Shown: positions 1-8,180 of the stretch, one piece after another
How positions within the stretch are numbered: position 1 is the stretch's first letter
How the letters are laid out: every line of letters begins with the position of its first letter
Assembly (NCBI GenBank): GCA_009780925.1
Contig: WQZC01000004.1
Coordinates: 1-36,368 of the forward strand
Source of the DNA: Actinomycetes bacterium
GTDB taxonomy: Bacteria > Actinomycetota > Actinomycetes > Mycobacteriales > Jatrophihabitantaceae
Direction: 5' to 3'
DNA: 36,368 nt
Position numbers and translations under genes: made by a program
Notes under the pieces: model-generated
What the model was told of the DNA's origin: nothing
Seen by the model: only the letters and a program-made list of their open reading frames with translations
Database searches by the model: none

Positions 1-1325
1 ACTTCGTTCTGCGGGTCCGCCGCCAGCGCCTTGGCAAATGCATCGTGTGCGGCCGGTGCGAGTACGCCTGCTCGGAGATCCAGTCCGTGTTCGCCCTGGC
101 CAAGGTCGGGCGGGGCTTCGACACCGTCTACGCCACCGCCTTCGGCAAGCCGCTGGCGGAGACTCCGTGCATCAACTGCGGGCAGTGCGTGCAGGCCTGC
201 CCGGTGGCGGCCATCACGGTCCGGGACACCACCGACCAGATCCTCGCCGCCATCGCCGACCCGGACGTGACCGTGGTGGCGCAGGTCGCCCCGGCCGTGC
301 GCATCACCATCGCCGAGGCGCTGGGCGAGGACCCCGGCACGGTCAGCACCGGACGGCTGGTGACCGCGCTGAAGATGCTCGGCGTGGACACCGTCTTCGA
401 CACTGACTTCACCGCCGACCTGACCATCATGGAGGAGGGCACCGAGCTGCTGGGCCGCATCAAGAACGGCGGGGTGCTGCCAATGGTCACCTCGTGCAGC
501 CCGGGCTGGATCAAGTTCGCCGAAACCTTCTTCCCCGACCTGCTGCCGCACCTGTCCACGTGCAAATCGCCGCAAGGCATGTTCGGCGCGGTGCTGAAGA
601 CCTTCTACGCCGACCGGTTGGGCAAGAAACCGAGCGAGCTGTTCAGCCTGTCGATCATGCCGTGCACGGCCAAGAAGTTCGAAGCCGCGCGGCCCGAGCT
701 GGGCCGGGATTCCGAGCTCGACGTGGACGCGGTGATCACCGTCCAAGAACTGGCGAACATCATCAGGTCGGCGGGCATCGACTTCGCCGCCCTGCCGGAG
801 ACCGAGTTCGACAACCCGTTCGGGCTCGGCTCGGGCGCGGGGGAGATCTTCGGCGCCACCGGCGGGGTCATGGAGGCGGCGTTGCGCACCGTCTACGAAG
901 TGGCCACCGGCGAGGAACTGCCCCAGATCGACTTCGTCGACTGCCGCGGCTTCGCCGGAATCAAGGAGGCCACCGTGCCGATGGCCGGGATCGACGTCAA
1001 GGTCGCCATCGCGCACGGCCTGGGCAACGCCCGCAAGCTGATGGACATGGTCCGGTCCGGCGAGGCGGAATACCACTTCATCGAGGTCATGACCTGCCCC
1101 GGCGGCTGCATCGGCGGCGGCGGGAACCCGATCAAGGACTGGAACAAGATGCAGCACCGGTTCGAGGCGGTGTACGTCACCGACCAGAACCTGCCGGTGC
1201 GCAAGTCGCACGAGAACCAGGCCGTCAACACCCTGTACCAGGAGTTCCTGGACGAGCCGAACAGCCATCTCGCCCACGAGTTGCTGCACACCCACTACCA
1301 AGACCGCAGCGCCGTGCTGCGTTGA
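1..1325 (+). CDS. [FeFe]-hydrogenase catalytic subunit (HndD/HydA-like), 5' end outside window
   Basis: This enzyme reduces protons to H2 or oxidises H2 at an H-cluster. The frame is open to the left edge, so the start and N-terminal domains are missing. What remains begins with two [4Fe-4S] ferredoxin motifs (KCIVCGRCEYAC, then CINCGQCVQACP). The three H-cluster signatures follow: TSCSPGW, MPCTAKKFE and EVMTCPGGCIGGGG. The C-terminus (LYQEFLDEPNSHLAHELLHTHY) resembles the small-subunit-like tail of NAD(P)-linked, multi-subunit enzymes. As I recall, Ser after the first Cys of TSCSP is a common variant in that group. The activase and glycyl-radical enzyme genes lie downstream on the same strand, which suggests a shared fermentative role. 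Confidence in the family is very high. The electron partner cannot be judged because the upstream genes are not in the window. Confidence 0.95.
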   Translation, partial: FVLRVRRQRLGKCIVCGRCEYACSEIQSVFALAKVGRGFDTVYATAFGKPLAETPCINCGQCVQACPVAAITVRDTTDQILAAIADPDVTVVAQVAPAVRITIAEALGEDPGTVSTGRLVTALKMLGVDTVFDTDFTADLTIMEEGTELLGRIKNGGVLPMVTSCSPGWIKFAETFFPDLLPHLSTCKSPQGMFGAVLKTFYADRLGKKPSELFSLSIMPCTAKKFEAARPELGRDSELDVDAVITVQELANIIRSAGIDFAALPETEFDNPFGLGSGAGEIFGATGGVMEAALRTVYEVATGEELPQIDFVDCRGFAGIKEATVPMAGIDVKVAIAHGLGNARKLMDMVRSGEAEYHFIEVMTCPGGCIGGGGNPIKDWNKMQHRFEAVYVTDQNLPVRKSHENQAVNTLYQEFLDEPNSHLAHELLHTHYQDRSAVLR

Positions 1326-1394
1326 CCATCCCGATTGGGGCCGGTTCGCGCGTCGCGTCCGGCCCCAACCAACGTGTCGGCCCCAATCCAACCT

Positions 1395-1489
1395 GTCGGC
1401 CGCAACCGGCCCGGTTCGCGACTGGCGCGCGGATCGCGGGCCAGCCCGACCGACCCGTCGGCCGCAACCGGCCCGGTTCGCGACTGGCG
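1395..1489. repeat. 33-bp direct repeat in the hydrogenase-activase gap
   Basis: The 269-bp gap between the hydrogenase stop and the activase start contains a perfect 33-bp direct repeat at 1395-1427 and 1457-1489, 62 bp apart. Shorter partial copies built on GTCGGCC and CCGGTTCGCG lie just upstream, at about 1337-1395. The gap has no credible gene. The repeat could be a local slippage product or a binding-site array. Confidence 0.8.
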
Positions 1490-1594
1490 GGCCCTGGCGC
1501 GCCGGGCCAGGTCCGGCCCAAGCGCCCGTATTGAGCGCGCCCGATACCGTGTAGCGGTGCGAGAGTGTTGCGGCCGTCGTTTGCGGAACGAGCC

Positions 1595-2374
1595 ATGAGC
1601 GTCCAGCCGAATATTTTCAACATCCAGCGCTTCTCCACCCACGACGGCCCCGGACTGCGCACCACCATCTTCTTCAAAGGCTGCCCGTTGCGCTGCCCGT
1701 GGTGTCACAACCCCGAGTCGGTGCGCTTCCAAACCGAGCCGATGCCGCAGGCGGACGGCAAGGTCGAGCAGGTCGGGCGGCCGTACACCGTGCCCGAGCT
1801 GGTCGCCGAGATCGCCACCGACCGGCTGTTCTATGACATCTCCGGCGGCGGCGCCACCCTGTCCGGCGGCGAGGTGATGGCCCAGGACTTCGCCTTCGTC
1901 GTCGACCTGGTGACCGCGCTGCGCGACAGCGGGTTCGACGTCGCCATCGACACCTCCGGCGTCGCCCCGACCAAACGCTTCGAGCGGATGGCGGCCCTCG
2001 CCAGCCGGTTCCTGTACGACCTGAAGTTCATCAACGACGCCGACCACAAGCGTTGGACCGGGCGCGGCAACGCCTTGGTGCTGGAGAACCTGGCGCGCTT
2101 GAACGAGCTGGGCGCGACCATCCACCTGCGGATGATCCTGCTCGACGGGCTGAACACCGCGCCCGAGACGATTGACGAGACGATGGACTGGCTGACCGCG
2201 CATGACATCGCGCTGGCCGAGGTGAACCTGCTCCCCTACCACCGCTTCGGGATGGACAAAACGGCCCGACTGGGTCGTGCGCCGCAAGAGTTCACCACGC
2301 CGAGTGCGGACACGATGCGCCGCATCGAAGCTCAGGTCCGTTCCCGCTTCGAACATGTAACAATAGGTGGATAG
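1595..2374 (+). CDS. Glycyl-radical enzyme activating enzyme (PflA-like radical SAM)
   Basis: This radical SAM protein should install the glycyl radical on the enzyme encoded 66 bp downstream. The cluster motif CPLRCPWC places Cys30, Cys34 and Cys37 in the CX3CX2C spacing typical of the family. The GPG after FSTHD and the GGG/SGGE segment (about residues 85-95) match the SAM-binding regions. At 259 residues it has PflA-like length. After CHNPE it goes almost directly into the barrel and has no Cys-rich ferredoxin insert, which most activases of non-PFL glycyl-radical enzymes carry. I chose the ATG at 1595 because conservation begins there and a weak purine-rich stretch precedes it. An upstream in-frame GTG at 1565 is the alternative. 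Confidence 0.93.
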   Translation: MSVQPNIFNIQRFSTHDGPGLRTTIFFKGCPLRCPWCHNPESVRFQTEPMPQADGKVEQVGRPYTVPELVAEIATDRLFYDISGGGATLSGGEVMAQDFAFVVDLVTALRDSGFDVAIDTSGVAPTKRFERMAALASRFLYDLKFINDADHKRWTGRGNALVLENLARLNELGATIHLRMILLDGLNTAPETIDETMDWLTAHDIALAEVNLLPYHRFGMDKTARLGRAPQEFTTPSADTMRRIEAQVRSRFEHVTIGG

Positions 2375-2379
2375 TCTCC

Positions 2380-2408
2380 CGGACGGCCGCACCAGGGCCA
2401 GCCGTCCG
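2380..2408 (+). other. Hairpin between activase and glycyl-radical enzyme genes
   Basis: CGGACGGC (2380-2387) pairs perfectly with GCCGTCCG (2401-2408) across a 13-nt loop, just after the activase stop and about 30 nt before the next start codon. There is no T-tract. It may be an mRNA-stabilising or processing hairpin that sets the ratio of the two proteins rather than a full terminator. Confidence 0.4.
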
Positions 2409-2440
2409 CATCTCATGCCGTCCGTCCCAGAAGGGTTCCC

Positions 2441-4873
2441 ATGACGATCACTCTCAACCCGAACGCCGCGACCGTCGACGCCCCGATCGACTGGACGGCC
2501 AAACGCGGCTCGACGCCCCGGACCAAGCGGCTTCGCGAACAGTCCGAGACGACCCGGCCCAGCCTGTCGCTGGAGCGCGCGCTGATCGAGACCGAGGTGT
2601 ATCGCGAGCACGAGGGCAAGGTCGCCCCGCCGGTGCTGCGCGGGCTGTTTTTCCGCGAGCTGATGGCGCGCCGCACGCTGCACCTGGGCGAGGACGAGTT
2701 GATCGTGGGCGAGAAGGGCACCGCGCCGCAGCAGGCCCCGACCTTCCCGGAGCTGTGCTGCCACACTGTGGACGACTTCGACAACATGAACCACCGCGAG
2801 CGGGTCGGCTTCGCGGTCACCGAGGACGACAAGCGCGTCCAGGCCGAGTCGATCATCCCGTTCTGGAGCCAGCGCGCCACCATGACCAAGATGATGGCTG
2901 ACCTGCCCGAGCGCTGGCACCTGCTGTTCGAGGCCGGCCTTTACACCGAATTCATGGCCCAGCGCGGCCCCGGCCACACCGTCGCCGACGGCAAGATCTA
3001 CCGCACCGGCTACCTGGACTTCATGGCGCGCATCGACGAGCGGCTGGCGCGCGTCGACTACGGCCGGGATCTGCTGGCCGCCCAGCAGATCGCCGAGCTG
3101 CAGGGCATGCGGCTGGTCTGCGAGGGCATGGTCATTCTCGGCGAGCGGTATGCCGCGCTGGCCCGCGCCCGGGCCGCCGAGACGGCCGACCCGCGCCGCC
3201 GTCGTGAGCTGGAGGAGCTGGCCGAGGTCTGCGACCGGGTGCCCGCGCACGCGCCGCGCACGTTCCGCGAGGCCATCCAGATGTATTGGTTCACCCACAT
3301 CGGGGTGACCTCGGAGATGAACAACTGGGACGCCTACTCCCCCGGCAAGCTGGACCAGCACCTGGAGCCGTTCTACCTGACCGAGTCCGCCGCCGGGACG
3401 CTGACCCGCGAGCACGCCAAGGAACTGCTGGAGTGCCTGTGGATCAAGTTCAACAACCAGCCGGCCCCGCCGAAGGTGGGCATCACGCTCAAGGAGTCGG
3501 CCACCTACACCGACTTCTGCAACATCAACACCGGTTCGCTCCGCCCGGACGGTTCGTGTGGCGTCAGCGAGGTCAGCTACCTGATCCTGGAGACGATGGA
3601 CGAGCTGCGCGTGCTCCAGCCCAGCTCCAACGTGCAGATCTCGCGCAAATCACCGGAGCACTTCCTGCGCAAGGCGGTGGAGATCTCCCGGCAGGGCTGG
3701 GGCCAGCCGGCGTTCTACAACTCCGAGGCGATCATCGCCGAGCTGTTGAACATGGGCAAGCGCCTCGACGACGCCCGCCTGTCCGGTATCGCCTCGGGCT
3801 GCGTGGAGACCGGCACCGCCGGCAAAGAGGCCTACGTGCTGACCGGCTACCTGAACGTGCCCAAGGTGTTCGAGCTGGTGCTGTGGCGTGGGTACGACCA
3901 CTACACCGGCAAGCAGGTGGCCCCGGACCTCGGCGACCCGCGCTCGTTCACCAGCTACGAACAGCTGTACGAGGCGTTCGCCAAGATGCTGCGCTACGTG
4001 GTGGACGTCAAGGTGGCCGGCAACAACCTGATCGAGGCGCTGTTCATGCATACCATGCCGGTGCCGCTGCTGTCGGTGATCACCGATGACTGCGTGGAGA
4101 GCGCGACCGACTACAACTGCGGCGGCTCGCGCTACAACACCAGCTACATCCAGTGCGTGGGCATCGCCACCGTCACCGACTCGCTCGCGGTGTTCCGCGA
4201 CCACGTGTTCGCTCCCGGCGCCGACCTGACCACCGACGAGGTGATCGCGGCCTGCGAGGCGGATTTCGCGGGCCACGAGGACACTTTCGAGACCGTGTTC
4301 AACGGCACCGTCAAGTACGGCAACGACGATGACGCCGCCGACGGGATCATGCGCGATGTGGCGCAGACGCTGCAGGACGTCATCGCCGGCCGGCCCACCC
4401 CGAAGGGCTCCAAGACCATCGTGGAGTTCCTGCCCACCACCTGCCACGTCTACTTCGGCCAGGTCATGCAGGCCTCCCCGAACGGCCGGCACAAGGGCAT
4501 CCCGCTGCCCGACGGCATCTCCCCGGAGAAGGGCGCCGACCGGCGCGGCCCGACCGCCGTGGTGAAGTCGGCGGCCAAGCTCGACCAGCTCAAGACCGGC
4601 GGGGCGCTGTTGAACCAGAAGTTCACCCCCGGCGTGGTGTCCGGCGAGCGCGGGGTGTCGGCGATGGCCTCGCTGATCCGCAGCTACTTCGCCATGGACG
4701 GCCACCACATCCAGTTCAACGTGGTGGACCGGGCGACACTGCTGGACGCCCAGGCGCACCCCGAGCAGTACACCAACCTGATCGTGCGGGTGGCCGGCTA
4801 CTCGGACTACTTCAACAACCTGGACAAGGCGCTGCAGGACGAGATCATCAACCGCACCGAGCAGGAGATCTAG
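2441..4873 (+). CDS. Glycyl-radical enzyme with Cys-x-Glu active site, substrate unknown
   Basis: This 810-residue protein belongs to the pyruvate formate-lyase superfamily. The thiyl-radical motif GCVETG puts the catalytic Cys at residue 454 and the partner Glu at 456. The glycyl-radical motif VRVAGYSDYF puts the radical Gly near residue 786. A Cys-x-Glu site is typical of lyases, dehydratases and decarboxylases, and not of true pyruvate formate-lyase, which has Cys-Cys. The segments around GCVETGTAGKEAY, MYWFTHIGVTSEMN and RGPGHTV recall the arylacetate decarboxylase / isethionate sulfite-lyase side of the family, but the substrate cannot be read off. The ATG at 2441 has a good AGAAGGG ribosome site. 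The enzyme is oxygen sensitive and needs the activase encoded upstream. Confidence 0.95.
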   Translation: MTITLNPNAATVDAPIDWTAKRGSTPRTKRLREQSETTRPSLSLERALIETEVYREHEGKVAPPVLRGLFFRELMARRTLHLGEDELIVGEKGTAPQQAPTFPELCCHTVDDFDNMNHRERVGFAVTEDDKRVQAESIIPFWSQRATMTKMMADLPERWHLLFEAGLYTEFMAQRGPGHTVADGKIYRTGYLDFMARIDERLARVDYGRDLLAAQQIAELQGMRLVCEGMVILGERYAALARARAAETADPRRRRELEELAEVCDRVPAHAPRTFREAIQMYWFTHIGVTSEMNNWDAYSPGKLDQHLEPFYLTESAAGTLTREHAKELLECLWIKFNNQPAPPKVGITLKESATYTDFCNINTGSLRPDGSCGVSEVSYLILETMDELRVLQPSSNVQISRKSPEHFLRKAVEISRQGWGQPAFYNSEAIIAELLNMGKRLDDARLSGIASGCVETGTAGKEAYVLTGYLNVPKVFELVLWRGYDHYTGKQVAPDLGDPRSFTSYEQLYEAFAKMLRYVVDVKVAGNNLIEALFMHTMPVPLLSVITDDCVESATDYNCGGSRYNTSYIQCVGIATVTDSLAVFRDHVFAPGADLTTDEVIAACEADFAGHEDTFETVFNGTVKYGNDDDAADGIMRDVAQTLQDVIAGRPTPKGSKTIVEFLPTTCHVYFGQVMQASPNGRHKGIPLPDGISPEKGADRRGPTAVVKSAAKLDQLKTGGALLNQKFTPGVVSGERGVSAMASLIRSYFAMDGHHIQFNVVDRATLLDAQAHPEQYTNLIVRVAGYSDYFNNLDKALQDEIINRTEQEI

Positions 4874-4886
4874 CGCGCGAGGGCGG

Positions 4887-6119
4887 TCAGGCCGACCACG
4901 CCGCATCGAGCAGGAAGTCCGGCACGCGCGCGTGCCGGACCCCTCGCGTTGATCCGCCGACGACGTCATCGAGCGTCACCACGTACTTCGGGTATGAGTC
5001 GGCAATCGCCAACAGCGGGGCGTATTCGCGTTGCCGGGTCGCCGGGTCCAAGATCGACGCGGACACTTGCACGTAGACGCGCTCGTCTCGGCGCTGAGCC
5101 ACGAAATCAATCTCCGCGGCGCCCACTTTTCCAATGGACACCTCGTAGCCCCGGCGCACCAGCTCCGCGTGCACAATGTTTTCCAGGATTCCCGGCAACC
5201 GAGTCATGGAGGGACCGAGGATCGCGTTCACCATGCCGTGATCGCCGCAGTAATACTTCTCCATCGTCGCCAGGTGCGCGCGCCCGCGAAGGTCGAACCG
5301 CCGCACCCGGCGCAATATGTAGGCGTCGGTCATCGCCTGAAGGTAGTCAGCCACTGTCTGGTGCCCGACCGACATTGACTCGGATCTCAGGAAATCGGAA
5401 ACCCGCCGCGCCGAGAAGATGTTGCCGACGTTGTCGAGGGCATACCGAGCGACCCGCTCGAACAACCCCGGCGACCTGATCTGATTACGGCTCACGACGT
5501 CACGCAAGACCGCTGAAGCATAGATATCGGCGACGATTTGGCGGGCCTGCTCGTCAAAGAAATCGGCGGCGAACAGCCCGGGGAACCCGCCGCGGGCCTG
5601 GAACTTGGTGAACAGGTCTCGTGTGCTGAGCCCGGCTCCGTGCCCCGTCTCCTGGGCGAAGCGCACGAACTCCCCGAAACTCAGTGTCGAGACCTCTATG
5701 CTCACATATCGGCCGGCGATGTATGTCGCCAGCTCCGAAGCCAACAGGCGGGAATTCGAGCCGGTCAGGTAGAGGTCGACCCGGCCGGACGCCAGCAACG
5801 AGTTGACCACCTTCTCCCACTCGACCACTTCTTGGATCTCATCGAGCAGGACGTACAGCGTTCCGCCGTCGCTGGGCACGCGCTCGGCAAGGTAGGCGTG
5901 CAAGACCTGCGGGACGCGCAGGTGCGCGTTGCGCAGGTCGTCGAAGTCCAGGTGCACGATCCGCTCCCCCGGCACCCCCCGGCTGGACAAGCGCTCACGC
6001 AGCAGCCGGAGCAGCACCGACTTGCCGCAGCGGCGGATCCCGGTGAGCACTTTGGCGAATGGCGTGTCGACATACCCAGCCAGCCGATCGGTGTAGAGCG
6101 GGCGATCGAGGTATCGCAT
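4887..6119 (-). CDS. AAA_14 / DUF4143 ATP-binding protein
   Basis: This protein (about 410 residues) has an N-terminal P-loop ATPase domain: Walker A GIRRCGKS at residues 27-34 and Walker B LYVLLDEIQE. It also has TGSNSRLL (sensor-like) and the C-terminal DUF4143 domain, which includes the E-I-DF-V nuclease-like pattern (AAEIDFVAQR). Such proteins are widespread and their role is unsettled; a link to stress or defence is often suspected. I chose the ATG at 6119 because GGGGGACAGG lies just before it and homology starts at RYLDRPLY. In-frame starts at 6131 and 6305 would add low-complexity residues. The gene converges on the glycyl-radical enzyme gene with only 13 bp between the stop codons and is probably unrelated to it. 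Confidence 0.9.
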   Translation of the reverse strand: MRYLDRPLYTDRLAGYVDTPFAKVLTGIRRCGKSVLLRLLRERLSSRGVPGERIVHLDFDDLRNAHLRVPQVLHAYLAERVPSDGGTLYVLLDEIQEVVEWEKVVNSLLASGRVDLYLTGSNSRLLASELATYIAGRYVSIEVSTLSFGEFVRFAQETGHGAGLSTRDLFTKFQARGGFPGLFAADFFDEQARQIVADIYASAVLRDVVSRNQIRSPGLFERVARYALDNVGNIFSARRVSDFLRSESMSVGHQTVADYLQAMTDAYILRRVRRFDLRGRAHLATMEKYYCGDHGMVNAILGPSMTRLPGILENIVHAELVRRGYEVSIGKVGAAEIDFVAQRRDERVYVQVSASILDPATRQREYAPLLAIADSYPKYVVTLDDVVGGSTRGVRHARVPDFLLDAAWSA

Positions 6120-6325
6120 CCTGTCCCCCATTCGGTCACCACAGCATCCATACCATGGATCCAGCACAATGTTTGGACAGTATAGCGTCCACTTCTCCCC
6201 CGTGGGAATCACCGCTAGGCTTCGGGAGATCGGTCCGCGCAGGAACCAGCAACTTCCCCCAGCGTCCTGCGGCCACGCCACCGACACCGACACCGACATC
6301 GACATCGGCCGATTGGAGCGCCGCC
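6120..6325. promoter_or_regulatory. Divergent promoter region of the DUF4143 and phosphotriesterase-like genes
   Basis: This 206-bp gap separates two divergent genes and must hold both promoters. On the minus strand TATACT (6179-6184) is a good -10 box about 60 bp upstream of the ATPase start; no clear -35 is visible. Near the right end is a short hexameric tandem (GACACC/GACATC, about 6281-6307). GGAG at 6315-6318 is the ribosome site for the plus-strand gene. Confidence 0.35.
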
Positions 6326-7273
6326 ATGATGATCAACACTGCGACCGGGCCCGTCGCCGCCGCCGAGCTTGGGCCGACGTTCATGCACGAGCACGTCTGC
6401 TGCGCGGACTGGTCGATGCGGATGAGCTTCGGCGCGCGCTTCTTCTCCTTCGACCAGGTGGCCGACGCCGCCGTCGCGCTCTACACCAAGATGCGCGATG
6501 AGTGCGGCGTCACCACCGTGGTGGACGGCACCCCGATCAACCTTGGTCGCGACCCACGGCTGATCCGCGCGGTGTCCGAGCGCACCGGGGTCCGCTTCGT
6601 CGTCTCCTCGGGCTTCTACTACCAGATGGAGCCGGGGCTGATGTTCCGCCCCGAGGACGAGATCGTCGAGCTGCTCGCCGAGGAGTGCGAGCACGGCATC
6701 GAGGGCACCGGCATCCGGCCGAGGATCATGAAGACGGCGGTAGACGTTCCCGGCCTGACGCCCTACCTGCGCAAGATCCTGTCCGCCGTGGGGCGGGTCG
6801 CCGCGCGCGCCGGGCTGCCGCTGTTCTGCCACCACAACCCTGCGCTCGGCGACGGCGGCGACATCCTGGACATCTTCGAGGGCGTCGGCGTCGCACCCGA
6901 GAGGGTGATCCTCGGGCACAGCGGGGATAGCGACGACCTGGACTACCTGCGGCGGATGCTCGATCGCGGCTGCTATCTGGGCATGGACCGGTTCGGCTAC
7001 TGCGACATCACGCTGAGCATGGAGCGGCGCGTCGCCGCGATCGCGGCGCTGTGCGCCGAGGGCTGGGCGCACCGCATGTTCCTGTCCCACGACCTGGCCG
7101 CCTACCTGGCCATGGGCGGCGGCTGGGACCCGGCCGACGCGACCGGCCAGTCCCCGGACTACACCTTGATCCACACCCAGGTCCGGCCCGCGCTGGCCGC
7201 CGCTGGGGTCAGCCAAGCGGTGTTCGACCAGATGATGGTGGACAACCCGGCCCGCTTCTTCACCGGCGACTGA
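6326..7273 (+). CDS. Phosphotriesterase-family (Php-like) metal-dependent hydrolase
   Basis: This is a binuclear-metal amidohydrolase-type enzyme of 315 residues. Metal-ligand signatures appear in the expected order: FMHEHV near the N-terminus, the MKTAVD lysine (bridging carbamylated Lys), FCHHNP, LGHSGDSDD and LSHDLAAY. Family members are lactonases, carboxylesterases or phosphotriesterases, and most physiological substrates are unknown. The ATG at 6326 has GGAG seven bases upstream; the ATG at 6329 is nearly equivalent. The longer upstream frame is out of keeping with the family. It stands alone between the ATPase and the toxin-antitoxin pair. Confidence 0.92.
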   Translation: MMINTATGPVAAAELGPTFMHEHVCCADWSMRMSFGARFFSFDQVADAAVALYTKMRDECGVTTVVDGTPINLGRDPRLIRAVSERTGVRFVVSSGFYYQMEPGLMFRPEDEIVELLAEECEHGIEGTGIRPRIMKTAVDVPGLTPYLRKILSAVGRVAARAGLPLFCHHNPALGDGGDILDIFEGVGVAPERVILGHSGDSDDLDYLRRMLDRGCYLGMDRFGYCDITLSMERRVAAIAALCAEGWAHRMFLSHDLAAYLAMGGGWDPADATGQSPDYTLIHTQVRPALAAAGVSQAVFDQMMVDNPARFFTGD

Positions 7274-7370
7274 GGCACTCCCCGCCGGCGCTCCCGCCCC
7301 GCCGCGCGCGATCCCGGTGTCTCGCCCAGTCTCAGGTCTTCGCCGATCGTGGAGTCTCGCCGGCTCGCGG

Positions 7371-7709
7371 TCAGGCGGCGCTGCCGAAGCACACCGCGCC
7401 GGGCGCTCCATCAACAGTGATGGACATCCGCACGCCCAGCGCTTTTCCCATCCGGTCTAGTAGTCGGAGCGTTGGCAGCGATCCACCGGATTCCAGGCGG
7501 GAGATCGAGTTCTGGGTTGTTTTCATGCGCCGGGCCAACTCAACTTGGGTAACTCCGGCGGTGGTGCGCAGGTTGTAGACAAGTTCGGCCAGGCTGCTGG
7601 CAAGCTCCGCGGTCGCGTATGCGGCGTCGTACTCAGCCCGTTGTTCGAGTGTCATGGCATCAACGCGCTTGGTGAACACTTCGTCGTAGGTCGCGGTCAT
7701 GACCTTCAC
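7371..7709 (-). CDS. XRE-family antitoxin of a type II toxin-antitoxin pair
   Basis: This 112-residue protein has a helix-turn-helix at about residues 50-95 (GVTQVELARRMKTTQNSISRLESGG), which is the classic XRE/HigA fold. It should neutralise the toxin encoded just upstream and repress the locus. The GTG at 7709 is preferred: its GTGA overlaps the toxin stop by four bases, and AGGAG lies about five bases upstream. The ATG at 7700 is the alternative. The toxin-first order is typical of HigBA-like loci. Confidence 0.85.
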   Translation of the reverse strand: MKVMTATYDEVFTKRVDAMTLEQRAEYDAAYATAELASSLAELVYNLRTTAGVTQVELARRMKTTQNSISRLESGGSLPTLRLLDRMGKALGVRMSITVDGAPGAVCFGSAA

Positions 7710-8050
7710 TTCCTCTCCTGCATCCGCCGGGTTCTCACCCGACGGGCTCGCTCGATCTCTCGCCGCTCATTCTGCCGTTGTTTGCGGAAGGTTGTGAGCG
7801 TGATGATCAGCCGCTCCGGATCCACGTAGTAGGTGATCCTCTGCTCCTTGCGCTCCACGGTGAGCCGCAATTCCAACAGGCCGTCGCCAAGAGGGCGCGA
7901 CCATGGCATCGGCAGGTGTGGCCCGAGAGCGGCCAGCCGGTCAATGTGCCGTTGCGCGGTCGCCAGTCCTCGAATATCGAGGCCGGCCAACCAGTCCCGC
8001 ACTTCGTCGCTGAACTCGATCGCCCATTGACGCTCTCCACCGACGGCCAC
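7706..8050 (-). CDS. RelE/HigB-like toxin of a type II toxin-antitoxin pair
   Basis: This small basic protein (114 residues) has the RelE/ParE-type layout: WAIEFSDEVRDWLAGL, PWSRPLGDGLLELRL, then the RITYYV and TFRKQ segments and a strongly basic tail. The PHLPMPWSRPLGDGL...LR pattern is typical of phage-derived Gp49/HigB proteins, which cleave ribosome-bound mRNA. I chose the GTG at 8050 because a -10 box, TATAGT at 8057-8062, ends six bases before it and would give a leaderless message. An ATG at 8086 would put the start upstream of that box. It overlaps the antitoxin gene, so the two are translated together. Confidence 0.82.
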   Translation of the reverse strand: MAVGGERQWAIEFSDEVRDWLAGLDIRGLATAQRHIDRLAALGPHLPMPWSRPLGDGLLELRLTVERKEQRITYYVDPERLIITLTTFRKQRQNERREIERARRVRTRRMQERK

Positions 8051-8056
8051 GTTCTC

Positions 8057-8062
8057 ACTATA
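8057..8062 (-). promoter_or_regulatory. -10 box of the toxin-antitoxin operon (leaderless)
   Basis: TATAGT on the minus strand ends six bases before the GTG of the toxin gene, so transcription should begin at or next to the start codon. No strong -35 is visible, which is common for leaderless actinobacterial promoters. The antitoxin probably binds nearby to repress the locus. Confidence 0.5.
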
Positions 8063-8180
8063 CCCTGAACGCGATATTCTAGGCATGCGATACGTTCGGC
8101 GTGTCACGAGTCAGACGCCGAATCGCCAACGGTGCGGACAAGCACCTGGGCGGCGGCGCGCGCCGGTAGGGTGGCGTCCC

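Noticed and set aside
1295-3415. 706-codon minus-strand frame across the activase and glycyl-radical enzyme genes
   Set aside because: It is a high-GC antisense shadow: the opposite frames have unmistakable conserved motifs, and this one has none.
6281-6307. GACACC/GACATC short tandem as a regulatory array
   Set aside because: Only about four imperfect hexamers; too short to support more than chance or slippage.
6215-7414. 399-codon minus-strand frame opposite the phosphotriesterase-like gene
   Set aside because: Antisense shadow of a gene whose metal-binding motifs are clear; no ribosome site.
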